Below, piece after piece: positions 1 through 7,709 of a stretch of DNA of 13,338 bases. The position numbers were made by a program, and so were the translations under genes. The DNA comes from JBLKSS01 sp047607725. Its GTDB lineage: Bacteria > Pseudomonadota > Gammaproteobacteria > Enterobacterales > Enterobacteriaceae. Location of the stretch: assembly GCF_047607725.1 (NCBI RefSeq), contig NZ_JBLKSS010000147.1, positions 1-13,338 of the forward strand. Direction: 5' to 3'. The notes under the pieces are model-generated. The model did not search any database and was not told where the DNA came from. It saw only the letters and a list, made by a program, of their open reading frames with translations. Each line of letters starts with the position of its first letter. The first letter of the stretch is position 1.

Positions 1-139
1 ATCATCGCCGGATTATCCATGATCTGACAGCCGTCCCTTATAGGATGCGGGTTCACTAGGCATCGTAGTGGAACATATTCTTACCGGGCCATACAACAAA
101 CCCCCCAATAATTCAAGACGTCCTCCACGGGGCGCTTAC
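1..139. other. Unassigned DNA abutting the left IS21-type end
   Basis: Similarity to the right-hand IS copy stops abruptly at about position 140, at the last four codons of istB. The DNA to the left is unrelated to the istB tail seen at 13094-13338. Its inner edge, read on the minus strand, begins GTAAGCGCCCC and shows no long coding frame; a short frame opens on the minus strand at an ATG at 18-20 and leaves the window. It may be the end of a second mobile element inserted into the first, or a deletion junction. I do not recognise it. Confidence 0.4.
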
Positions 140-274
140 GGAAAAATAGACTAAAACTGCGTCAGAAGATGAGCGAACACGTGATCGAATATTACTGGAA
201 TGGGTGATCGGAAAATATCGGAATAACTGATCGGATGTCGCCGGAACAGATGATCGGATACGTCGGAATCTGCA
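140..274 (+). mobile_element. IS21-family element, terminal fragment (left copy)
   Basis: The last four istB codons and stop (Gly-Lys-Ile-Asp-TAA, 140-154) are followed by about 120 bases of terminal DNA ending in TGCA at 271-274. The motif tgatcgg recurs at 205, 228 and 251, with a partial copy at 217, matching the multiple terminal repeats typical of IS21-family ends. The stretch is the reverse complement of 12974-13108 with about six mismatches by eye. The rest of the element is not adjacent: different DNA begins at 139. Insertion at 274/275 interrupts the gatC-like gene. The family is assigned from the istB match in the right copy. Confidence 0.85.
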
Positions 275-1048
275 GATGATGGTCATGACCGCGGCCATGG
301 TAATCGCGGTTTGTAAAATCGCTTTCACTTCCACCCCCGCGATAATCGCCAGCACGCCGCCGATGATGGCTCCGAGGGAGGCCGGATCCCCCAGGACGGA
401 CAGGTGGCGCTGGATTACCTCGGTATCGATTTTGATGTCGCGCACGTAAGGGATGCGATCCACCACAAAGTTCACCAGCCAGGCGGCGGGAACGAACGAG
501 GCAGAGAAGCCATGGGGAATGGAAATGCCCGGTAGGCTGAGATATTTTTCTACATCTTTGCTGGTGCGATCGGCGATAATCATCGTGATGGCGCAGTTGA
601 GCACCGCCGCGAACAGCCCCAGCCACAGATTATCGGTGATAATGGCCACCAGCGAGCCGGCAAAGGCGTGATGCCAGAGGTTCCAAATATCGACGTTCAG
701 GATGCGTGTGGTTTTGGTGTACAGCATCAAGACATTTAGCGCGACGCACACCGGGATCACCAGGGCGCCAACCCGAGTACCCATCGCCACCTCGGCGGCG
801 GCGGGCCACCCCATATCCAGCACGGTCAGGTTGAGACCGAAACGGTTGACGATGGCATGGCTGACCGGCGTGAGGGAATCAATCATCAAATTGACGGTGA
901 TGCTCAGACCGATAAAGCCAATGCCCACCATCAGGCCGGCCTTGATGGCCTGCGATATCCGCAGGCGCAGAATGAGACCCAGCACAATAAAGATAAGCGG
1001 CATCATCACCGACGCGCCGGTGCTGATGATGTAGTCGATAATAAACAT
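275..1048 (-). pseudogene. gatC: PTS galactitol-family EIIC, truncated by IS insertion
   Basis: This would be the membrane channel of a galactitol-type phosphotransferase system, translocating a polyol or sugar while EIIB phosphorylates it. The start is ATG at 1046-1048, 10 bases after the gatB stop, with GAGGA overlapping that stop as ribosome site. About 258 codons remain. They hold several hydrophobic spans and family segments such as NVDIWNLWHH, GISIPHG and GDPASLGAIIGG, which resemble GatC/SgcC. Family members are about 450 residues, so roughly the last 190 are missing at the IS junction. The frame runs on into IS DNA to a stop at 113, giving a meaningless tail. It is almost certainly non-functional. 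GatC versus SgcC-like specificity cannot be settled here. Confidence 0.85.
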
Positions 1049-1058
1049 GGCGGTATCC

Positions 1059-1334
1059 TCAGCCCAGGATTTGGGCTTTAACGCTTTCAAATACCTTATC
1101 GGTGCCCATGCCGGTCAACAGCGGCAGCGCATTAATCACCGGCACCGCCACCTTGGCGGGCGAGGTGGAGACGATAAAATCCAGGTCGCGGCGCGTGGCG
1201 GCCTCGGCCACGGTGCCTTGCGAAATTCTCACCTTGTCAAGCAACCCTTCCGCCGCCAGATAGACTTCCAGTTTTTTCAGCGCGGCGGTACTGGTCGTCA
1301 CGCCGGCGCCACAACAGATCATCATGTGTTTCAT
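1059..1334 (-). CDS. gatB: PTS galactitol-family EIIB component
   Basis: A small cytosolic phosphocarrier that passes phosphate from EIIA to the incoming sugar at the EIIC channel. The 91-residue product matches the usual GatB length of about 94. It begins MKHMMICCGAGVTTS, a P-loop-like segment with the expected phospho-accepting cysteine (Cys8, in CGAG), and ends with the family-like GMGTDKVFESVKAQILG. Start ATG is at 1332-1334; the ribosome site is weak (GAGAA). It is the first visible gene of a transcript running into the truncated gatC, and no EIIA gene is in the window. The reading frame is intact, but without its EIIC partner it is probably a stranded remnant. Substrate is uncertain. 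Confidence 0.85.
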   Translation of the reverse strand: MKHMMICCGAGVTTSTAALKKLEVYLAAEGLLDKVRISQGTVAEAATRRDLDFIVSTSPAKVAVPVINALPLLTGMGTDKVFESVKAQILG

Positions 1335-1399
1335 AGTCAGTTCTCATTAAAGAAGGTGAACTAATTAAAACACTTTCAATGCAAATGAAATGTGATCAC

Positions 1400-1415
1400 T
1401 GTGTAATTTTACACA
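1400..1415. promoter_or_regulatory. 16-base inverted repeat, candidate operator upstream of gatB
   Basis: Arms TGTGTAA and TTACACA flank a two-base TT centre. It lies about 66 bases upstream of the gatB start, beside a separate 8-base palindrome gtgatcac at 1392-1399. Position and symmetry suit a repressor or activator site. The cognate protein is unknown, and no regulator gene for this PTS lies in the window. Confidence 0.4.
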
Positions 1416-1621
1416 CTAAGTGAACCTTGTTTTACGATTCGGAAACATAAATGGTAACAGTGGAGGAAATTAGCATCAGCATTTTTTATGTAATTCTTTT
1501 ATTATATTATTTTTATTTAACATTGGTGCGTCGTGGTCGCGATCGGCAATATTTGGAAAGGCTGTCGTGGGTCTGTGTAATTTGAAAGAGAAGGCTCGAG
1601 CGGTCGCCGTTGCTGAAGCGT

Positions 1622-1705
1622 TAGGGTCGCCGTCACCGCTGCTGCGGCGCTAGAGCCGGTGCCGTCGCTGTAGCGGCGTCAGTAGCCTTGTCGTTGCCGC
1701 GCTAT
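1622..1705. repeat. Degenerate GC-rich tandem repeat, about 29-base period
   Basis: Two adjacent units (1622-1650 and 1651-1679) start TAG and share the core cgctg..gcggcg. A shorter, more diverged unit follows from 1680, and a partial one precedes from about 1598. The match is by eye and imperfect, so the array may be fossil or coincidental GC-rich drift. Confidence 0.35.
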
Positions 1706-1707
1706 CC

Positions 1708-2436
1708 TCAGGCCGCCAGCATCGCGATCGCCACGCCGATCAGCACCATACAAAAGGCAAGTTTCAGCCACATCACGGGCAGCTTGTGCGCCAGGGCCAC
1801 GCCCCAGGAGACGCTGACGATGCCCCCAGCGCCAGCGGCAGTCCGATGCTCCAGTCCGCGTTGCCGGCCTGTGCGTAGGAAAACAGCGCCGCCGGGGCGC
1901 CGGGGACGACCAACGCCAAGGCGATCCCCTGCGCCTGGCTAAAGCCGAACAGCGACACCAGCGCCGGTACTACCACCAATCAGTCACCAACGGTGAAAAT
2001 GCCCGACATAAACACGCTGGCGATGCCGAGGAGCGGTAAAAGCCGGGCGGACAAAACGGCGGCGGCTGTCGAACCACTGCCAAAGGTAGTAGGTCGCGAG
2101 CAGCAGCAAAAACGCGGCAAACGCCTTTTGCAACCTGTCGACAGGCATGGTCGACGCCATTTGCGCGGTGAACCAGGCGGATACGGTGGCGAACAGACAG
2201 AGTTTGAAGGTTTGCCGCAAATCGATATGGTTGCGTTGGCGGTAGCGCAGGAACTCGATCAGCACATTGGGCGTTACCATAATCAGCGCGGTGCCCTGGG
2301 CGAGAAGCTGATCCATGTGGAACAACAGGCTTAACACCGGGATAGCGATCAAGCCGCCGCCGATGCCCAGCATACCGCCGCAAATTCCCAGCCCAACGCC
2401 CAGAATAAGCCAGGACACAATTTCAGACACAATCAT
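1708..2436 (-). pseudogene. TauE/SafE (TSUP) family membrane exporter, frameshifted
   Basis: TSUP proteins move sulfite, sulfonates or similar anions across the inner membrane. The start is ATG at 2434-2436. Early residues GGMLGIGGGLIAIPVL are the family's first repeat motif; the second-half equivalent reads LPLLGIASVFMSGIFTVGD. The ending HKLPVMWLKLAF...IAMLAA is followed by TGA at 1708-1710. Three lesions are visible: a one-base insertion in the A run at 2038-2041, an in-frame TGA at 1980-1982 where Trp is expected (GD-stop-LVVVPALVS), and a one-base loss in the C run near 1824. The two indels cancel, leaving 729 bases (about 242 codons), the usual family length. It lies 30 bases after the RidA-like pseudogene, as last gene of the minus-strand block. 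Confidence 0.85.
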
Positions 2437-2466
2437 AGCTGCATTAGATCCATTTCAACTGCGGAC

Positions 2467-2897
2467 TTAACTCTCCCTGTGGCGTTCCGCTAGCGGGGGC
2501 GACTGGGACGAAGTACCTACCGCCGTCAGTTGGATCTCAATCAAATAACCGTGATGCAGCGCCGGCACGGGCACCACTGCCCGGGCCGGCTTATGGTGCT
2601 GAAGATAGTGCGCGAAGAGTTGATTGAAGAGAGGCCAATGTGCAATCCCGACGATATAGGCGGTACATTGCGCCACCTGCGACCAGCCGCATTCCGCTGC
2701 CGCCAGTATCTGCGGCACTGGCGCCGCGCCGCCTCGGTCTGCGCGGCGAAATCCGCCTCGGGCGTCACCGTCACCGACAATACGCCCGACACGAAAACCC
2801 AATTGCCCGTTTTGACCGCGTGGGAGTAGTGGCCGGCCGGCGGCGGCACGTCCGGGGCGGTGATGCACTGTAACGCGTCGTGCGATGTTTCAGTCAT
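2467..2897 (-). pseudogene. RidA (YjgF/YER057c/UK114) family deaminase, frameshifted
   Basis: RidA proteins hydrolyse reactive enamine/imine intermediates such as 2-aminoacrylate released by PLP enzymes. The start is ATG at 2895-2897 (MTETSHDAL). The frame holds PPPAGHYSHAVKTGNWVFVSG, the typical RidA N-terminus. After TEAARRQ it must shift by one base near 2717 to continue as ILAAAECGWSQVAQCTAYIV, then PARAVVPVPALHHGYLIEIQ, close to the conserved PAR.....L..G..IEI ending. One missing base accounts for the whole lesion (431 bases versus 432 for 143 residues). The catalytic arginine (PARAVV) is still encoded downstream of the shift. It sits between the M20 hydrolase (76-base gap) and the TauE-like gene. 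Confidence 0.85.
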
Positions 2898-2973
2898 AAT
2901 CAACCTTATTGGTTCGTCAGACAACAGGGGACAACATGCTTGGCGACCGGCGTCGGCCGGGCCGCGGCCAGGA

Positions 2974-4097
2974 TCAGGACGCGCGCGGCGGCAGGTATCG
3001 CTCGACCAGCCGTGACCAGTAAGTGGCACCGGTAACTAGATTATTATCGTTAAAGTCATAGCCAGGGTTGTGCAACATCTTATTGGCTTGTGCTTCACCG
3101 TTGCCGATGCGTATCAGGCAGCCGGGGCGCGCTTGGAGCATGTAGGCGAAATCCTCACTCCCGGTCAGCAAATCCATATCGCCGTCCACATTGTCCTCGC
3201 CCACCAATTCCGCAGCCACCTGTAGCGCCAGGGTGGTTTCCGCCTCGCTGTTGCAGACCACCGGATAGCCCTCGACATACTTAATCTCGGCGCTCAATCC
3301 CAGGCAGGCCGACTGCAGTTGCACGATGTCGGTAATGCGTTGGCGCAGCAGCGCGCGAATGGCCGGATCGAAGCTACGAACGCTCAGCCCCAGTTGCACT
3401 TCGGCGGGGATCACATTCAGCGCTTTGCCGCCGTGCAGCATACCGATGGTGACCACCGCCGTTTTATCAGGCGGGACATTTCTCACCACCACCGTTTGTA
3501 GCGCCATGATAATGCTGGCGGCGCCCACCACGGGATCTTGCGCCAGGTGCGGCCGCGCCGGCTCATCAGTTGTCCGCAGGGCCTGCCGGGGTGATTATGC
3601 ATGGCGAAAACGGCGTCGCAAGGGAAACGCTCAAATAAGCCTTCTTCGACCATTCTTTGCCCACCGCTGTCGAAGCCGCGCTCTTCCGCCGGTTGAAAAA
3701 TGACATGCAGAGTGCCGTTAAAGCGGCGCGTAGCGGCCAGATAACGCGCCGAGAAGCATCGTCATATGGCCATCATGGCCGCAGGCATGCATGATACCGG
3801 GCTGGCGGCTTTGATAGTCGAACGTGTTTTCTTCGTTTATGGGCAGGGCATCCATATCCGCGCGCAGCCCGATAGCGCGGTCGGCGTCCCCGAGTCGCAA
3901 TATGCCGACAACCCTCTTGCCCGCGACACCGGTAGTGACGTCATAGCCATATTCGTCGAGCAATTGCGCAATCGTGGCGGCGGTATGATGCTTTGCAAAC
4001 GCCAGCTCCGGGTGCTGGTGGAACCGGCGCCGCAGCGCGGTCAGTTCGGCGTGCCAAGGCGCGAGGTCGGCAAGCTGGACGCCAAAGGTGTTTTCAT
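2974..4097 (-). pseudogene. M20-family amidohydrolase (hippurate hydrolase/aminoacylase type), multiply broken
   Basis: M20 amidohydrolases are metal-dependent enzymes that cut N-acyl amino acids or related amides in the cytosol. The start is ATG at 4095-4097 behind AGGAAGG, but the coding frame (GVQLADLAPWHAELTALRRR) is out of register with it, so there is an indel in the first five or six codons. The metal-site motifs are readable in pieces: GLRADMDALP, MHACGHDGHM, FQPAEE, MHNHPG and GSEDFAYMLQ. A loss of two bases in a CG run near 3745 shifts the frame. A deletion of about 70 bases near 3555 joins GQLMS to PHLAQDPVVGAAS, removing the strand and GGH segment of the dimerisation domain. Its ATG lies 29 bases after the permease stop, consistent with one transcript. 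Confidence 0.88.
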
Positions 4098-4126
4098 CTT
4101 ACAATCCTTCCTGTTATTTGCCCACC

Positions 4127-5533
4127 TCAAAAGGGGCCCCATTGGATCTCAACGCCGATGATGATGGAGATGGCGAGCCACATGAGCGTGAGGGGAAAGA
4201 CGAACCGCAGCCACTGGCCATAGCCGATGCGGCCGATGGCCAGCACGGCCATCATCACGCCGGAGGTGGGATTTACCGAGTTAATGACGCCTTCACCAAG
4301 CAGAATGGTTTCGACCGTCACCTGACGGGTGATGTGCAGAGCATCGCCCAGCGGGACATACAGCGGCACCAGCGCGGCTGATTCCCCTGAACCGGAAGAG
4401 ATGGCGATATGCATTATTACTGCGGCGCTGATGAACATTCCCAGGGCCGCAAACATTTCATTCAATGGCGCAAGTAGGCTGGCAATGGCATTAACGAGCG
4501 TATCGAGAATATGCCCGTGCCCCAGCACCAGCGCAATCGCCCGCGCCAGACCGACAATCAACGCGCCCGGAATCAATTGGGCGCAGCCTTGTAAGAACGT
4601 GTCGGCGATAGCGCCGCCCCGCAAACGGGCAATCAGGCCGACGCCCAGCGCAACGATAATAAGCATTGCCGACATTTCGTTCTCGGACCAGCCGTAGTTG
4701 ACCGCGCCGTAAATGAACGTTAGCAGGGCAAGGGCGGTGAATGCCAGGATAAGCCAATGGGACGTGGTGACTTTGGCGGTGATGTGCTGTTGCGCGTTTT
4801 CGTCTTCGTTTGCCAGTCCGTCGCGTCGACAGCGGCGGGCATAAAGGGTTAGGAAAACGATTGCGCAGACGGCAAAAGCGAGATAAATCCCCAGGCGAAA
4901 CCCCATGCCGGAAAATAGCGGCAGTTCAGCCAGACGCTGGGCCAGTCCGGTGGTGCCGGGGTTGATAATGGCGGAGTTGAAGCCGGCATAGGTGCCCAGG
5001 TAGATGAGACCGACGCCGAAAATACGCGGCAGATTCATCGAGCGCGCCAACAGCATGCCTAACGGAATAAACGCCACCACCTAATTGACGCCGCCGCCGG
5101 TGGTGCCCAGCACCGAGAAGACCGCGCATACGCTGAGGATGATTACCGTGTCGCTGCTGCCTTTGCGCCGCGCCATGGCGTTTAGCGCATTGCTCAGTGC
5201 GACGGCCTGTTCCAGCACGTTAACCGCGCCGCCGGTAAAGAGAATAAGGAAAATAATCGGCGCGGACTTGACCATACCCTCGGCGATGAAGGTGAATAAC
5301 GTTCCCGGGCCGACACCGCTGCACGCGACAGGATGAAGGCTGCCCGGAACGGCAAATTTTACCCCCTCGCACAAGACATGATCGAATTCACCAGGCGGAA
5401 CGATCCAGGTCGCCGCCGTGGTAATGAGCAGCATAATGAACAACAGGACATAGGGATTAATGGTACCGGTCTTTCGGTTGCGCTGGGTTGCCGGTGCGTT
5501 GCGCGCCGGGTTTGCGGTGATATCGTGCTGCAT
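4127..5533 (-). pseudogene. YfcC-family permease with one in-frame amber codon
   Basis: YfcC/DcuC-type proteins are multi-span inner-membrane carriers for dicarboxylates or amino-acid-like substrates. The start is ATG at 5531-5533, chosen because GGGAGGGG lies just upstream; a TTG 15 bases earlier is in frame but overlaps that site. The frame is open for the whole gene except TAG at 5081-5083, after GTTGGGVN and before VVAFIPLGMLLARS. Later spans include YLGTYAGFNSAIINPGTTG, SSGSGESAALVPLY and NSVNPTSGVMMAVLAIGR, matching the duplicated half-repeat pattern of the family. Length is 467 sense codons plus the amber, near the family norm of about 470-510. A single CAG-to-TAG or similar change would explain it. 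It is probably dead unless the stop is suppressed. Confidence 0.85.
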
Positions 5534-5774
5534 TATTGCCCCTCCCAAAGTAAATTAATCAAACATTGTTATAAACCTCAAGCGCTTACTCTTCGGGTAG
5601 CCTTTCCCGTTGGCCGACGGCGTCGCGCCGGCCAATCCTCACTTTCGCTGTGTTTGCTGCTTTCGCCGCACTTATCGCGCTGGCTGCGCGTAATGCTTTA
5701 TCTGTACTCGATGCCCTCGCGGCGTTAAGCGCTGCTACCGCGCCGGCTGCCGTCGCCTGCTTACCGCGGGCGCG
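5534..5774. other. Spacer between permease and dehydratase-like gene
   Basis: These 241 bases hold the permease ribosome site at the low end. The rest is GC-rich DNA (about 5600-5765) with recurring words such as gctgctaccgcgccggctg. The composition recalls the degenerate repeats near 1622. No coding frame or clear terminator was found. Confidence 0.4.
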
Positions 5775-6897
5775 TTACCAGCCCTGAAACCGTGACCAGG
5801 GAACGGTATTGCCCTGTGCATCACAGGCATGCATTACCGCATGCTGCGCGCCGGTGGCGCAGGCGTGGTTGGGTAAAATGCGCAGCTGTGCGCCCAGGGG
5901 GAACAAGGTGGTGATATCGGCCGCAGGTTGGGAAGGGTGGGCGGCAATGATGCCGTGCTCCTGATTGGCGCCGATAACCGTAAAGCCGTCGAAGGGGGTA
6001 CCGTCCAGCCGGCAGGGCTGTCCGTAACCGTAATCCCGCTGTTGGCTGGCGGTGCCGCGGTCGCGGCTCAGGGCCATCCAGCCGGCATCCACCATAACCC
6101 AGCTTTTCTCCTGCTGGTGGCCGATTACCGTGGTCAACACGCTCAAAGCGATATCGTCCAGTTGGCAAACGCCGACGTTGTGCATCACCAAGTCGAAAAA
6201 AGGCGTAGACCCCGGCGTGCACTTCACTTACCCCCGCCAGCTGCTGCGCGGCGAAGGCCGTGGGTGTAGATCCCACGCTGACCTGCTCGCAGGGAATACC
6301 GGCTTGACGCAGCCGGGTGGCGGCGAGCACCGCGCCGGCCCGCTCCTGTTCCGCCAGGGCGGCGAGTTTTTCTGGCGAGTGCAGTTCATAGCTGGATCCG
6401 GCATGCGTTAACACGCCGCCGACGATGGCCCCTCTTTCTTGTAACTGCACCGCCACCGTCAGCAACTCGCTTTCCGCGGGATCAATACCGGCGCGATGAC
6501 CATCGGTATCAACTTCAATCCAGACCTCGAAATGTTCATCATGGGCGCGGCCGAATTCGCCGCCCTGGCGCGCCGACTCGGCGTTATCGACAATAATTTT
6601 CAGATCGCAGCCCTGACGGCGCAGAGCCAGCACCCGCGGGAGTTTGCGGTCGGAAATACACACCGCGTACAGAATGTCGCGGATCCCTGCGGCGAAAAAG
6701 ACTTCGGCTTCTTTCAACGTCGATACGGTGATGCCGTGGGCGCCCGCCGCCAGTTGCAGGTTGACGACCTCAAGACATTTGGACGTTTTGACATGAGGCC
6801 GAAATTTCACCCCCAACTGGTTCATGCGCTGTATGTTTTCTTGCAGCCGCGCGCGATCCAATATTGCGCACGGGGTGTCGAGCTGGTGGAGATGCAT
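5775..6897 (-). pseudogene. D-serine/D-threonine dehydratase-aldolase (DSD1-like, fold III PLP), one frameshift
   Basis: This family uses PLP and zinc to deaminate D-serine or D-threo-3-hydroxyaspartate, or to split D-threonine. The start is ATG at 6895-6897 with AAGGA six to seven bases upstream. The N-terminal alanine-racemase-like barrel has RPHVKTSK, whose Lys37 should bind PLP. The C-terminal domain ends with LPNHACAT (5859-5870 codes NHAC), the zinc-binding His-x-Cys of eukaryotic D-serine dehydratase. The frame breaks at the A6 run 6196-6201: one extra base turns VYAFFDLVMHNVGVC into a false tail ending near 5821, whereas the true continuation ends at TAA 5775-5777. Reconstructed length is about 373 residues, normal for the family. 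Dehydratase versus aldolase cannot be told from sequence alone. Confidence 0.88.
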
Positions 6898-6941
6898 GAA
6901 GATATCCTTGACGGAAACGGTAAGACGTTTTTTTTATACTA

Positions 6942-6962
6942 ATCAATCTGGAGATCATTGAT
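6942..6962. promoter_or_regulatory. Inverted repeat in the divergent promoter region
   Basis: ATCAAT and ATTGAT arms flank a nine-base spacer in the 95-base gap between the dehydratase-like gene (minus) and the LysR remnant (plus). LysR proteins commonly bind interrupted dyads placed here, so this is a plausible operator for the adjacent LysR protein; that is inference from position and symmetry. A T8 run lies just to the left. Confidence 0.4.
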
Positions 6963-6992
6963 ATTTAATTATGCTAATTCTATGATTCATTT

Positions 6993-7615
6993 ATGCTGAA
7001 CTCTGCCGATATACAATTTCTGCTGGTGATCCGGGAAAGCGCCAGCGCTATCCCGACGTGGATATCAGGATGACGCTCTCCGACCAGCCCCTGGTCGCCA
7101 GCAGCGACCGAAGCGATTTAGTTATCCATATCGGCGAGTTGCGTTCATCGAACCTGATTAGCCATTACATTGCCCCCAATCGGCGCATCCTCTGCGCCTC
7201 GCCGGCGTTTATCGAACTCTATGGTCTACCGGCACATCCGCAGGATCTGGCGACGCTACCCACCATCGCGCTGCATGAAAACAATGAAGACGTGACGCTG
7301 TGGCAGCTGCGATCGCGGCGCACCACGGTCAACATCCGTACTCAACCGATATTAATAAGTAACGACGGCGAAGTGATCCGGCAATGGGCGGTGGAGGGGC
7401 TGGGCGTTATCATGCGTTCGGAATGGGATGTGGCCGATGCCCTGGCGGAGGGAAAACTGCTGCCGCTATTGCCTGACGCCAATGTCGTGGTGCTTACCCA
7501 CCAGGGCGCGGGGCTGCCAGAGCGGACGCGCGCATTTATGCGCATGATGCAGGAGCAATTCCAGCCGCAGGCTCCCTGGCGCCAGCGACTGCAGGCGGCG
7601 GCGCGGGTGAGTCTG
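6993..7615 (+). pseudogene. LysR-family regulator with large internal deletion
   Basis: Starting at ATG 6993 the frame reads MLNSADIQFLLVIRESAS, the opening of a LysR winged helix-turn-helix. It then jumps, near 7040-7047, to YPDVDIRMTLSDQPLVASSDRSDLVIHIG, the start of the effector-binding domain, in another frame. Translation from the ATG stops at TGA 7071. About 95 codons are missing, including the recognition helix and linker. The effector domain stays open through FMRMMQEQFQPQAPWRQRL, the usual LysR end region near 7590-7615; the same frame then overruns into AT-rich DNA and the yeeE start, which should not be read as protein. It is divergent from the broken catabolic block and was probably its regulator. 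It cannot bind DNA in this state. Confidence 0.85.
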
Positions 7616-7709
7616 TCGTCACCGCGGGCGGGGGAAATATTTTTTCTTTATATAGTTGTATTTGGATATTGGTGGGCAGTGGAGGTTGAGAAAATAATTA
7701 TATATCAAA

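Larger units (their letters stand above)
1335..1707. other. Gene-free stretch: gatB upstream region and degenerate GC-rich repeats
   Basis: The first 180 or so bases are AT-rich and must hold the promoter for the minus-strand gatBC transcript; a 16-base inverted repeat at 1400-1415 is the clearest element. No confident -35/-10 pair was found. From about 1590 composition switches to GC-rich, with imperfect tandem units of about 29 bases reaching the end of the TauE-like pseudogene at 1708. Neither strand shows a convincing coding frame. Confidence 0.6.

Noticed and set aside
1386..1411. CRP site before gatB
   Set aside because: Only one TGTGA half-site is good; the second half six bases on reads TGTAA rather than TCACA.
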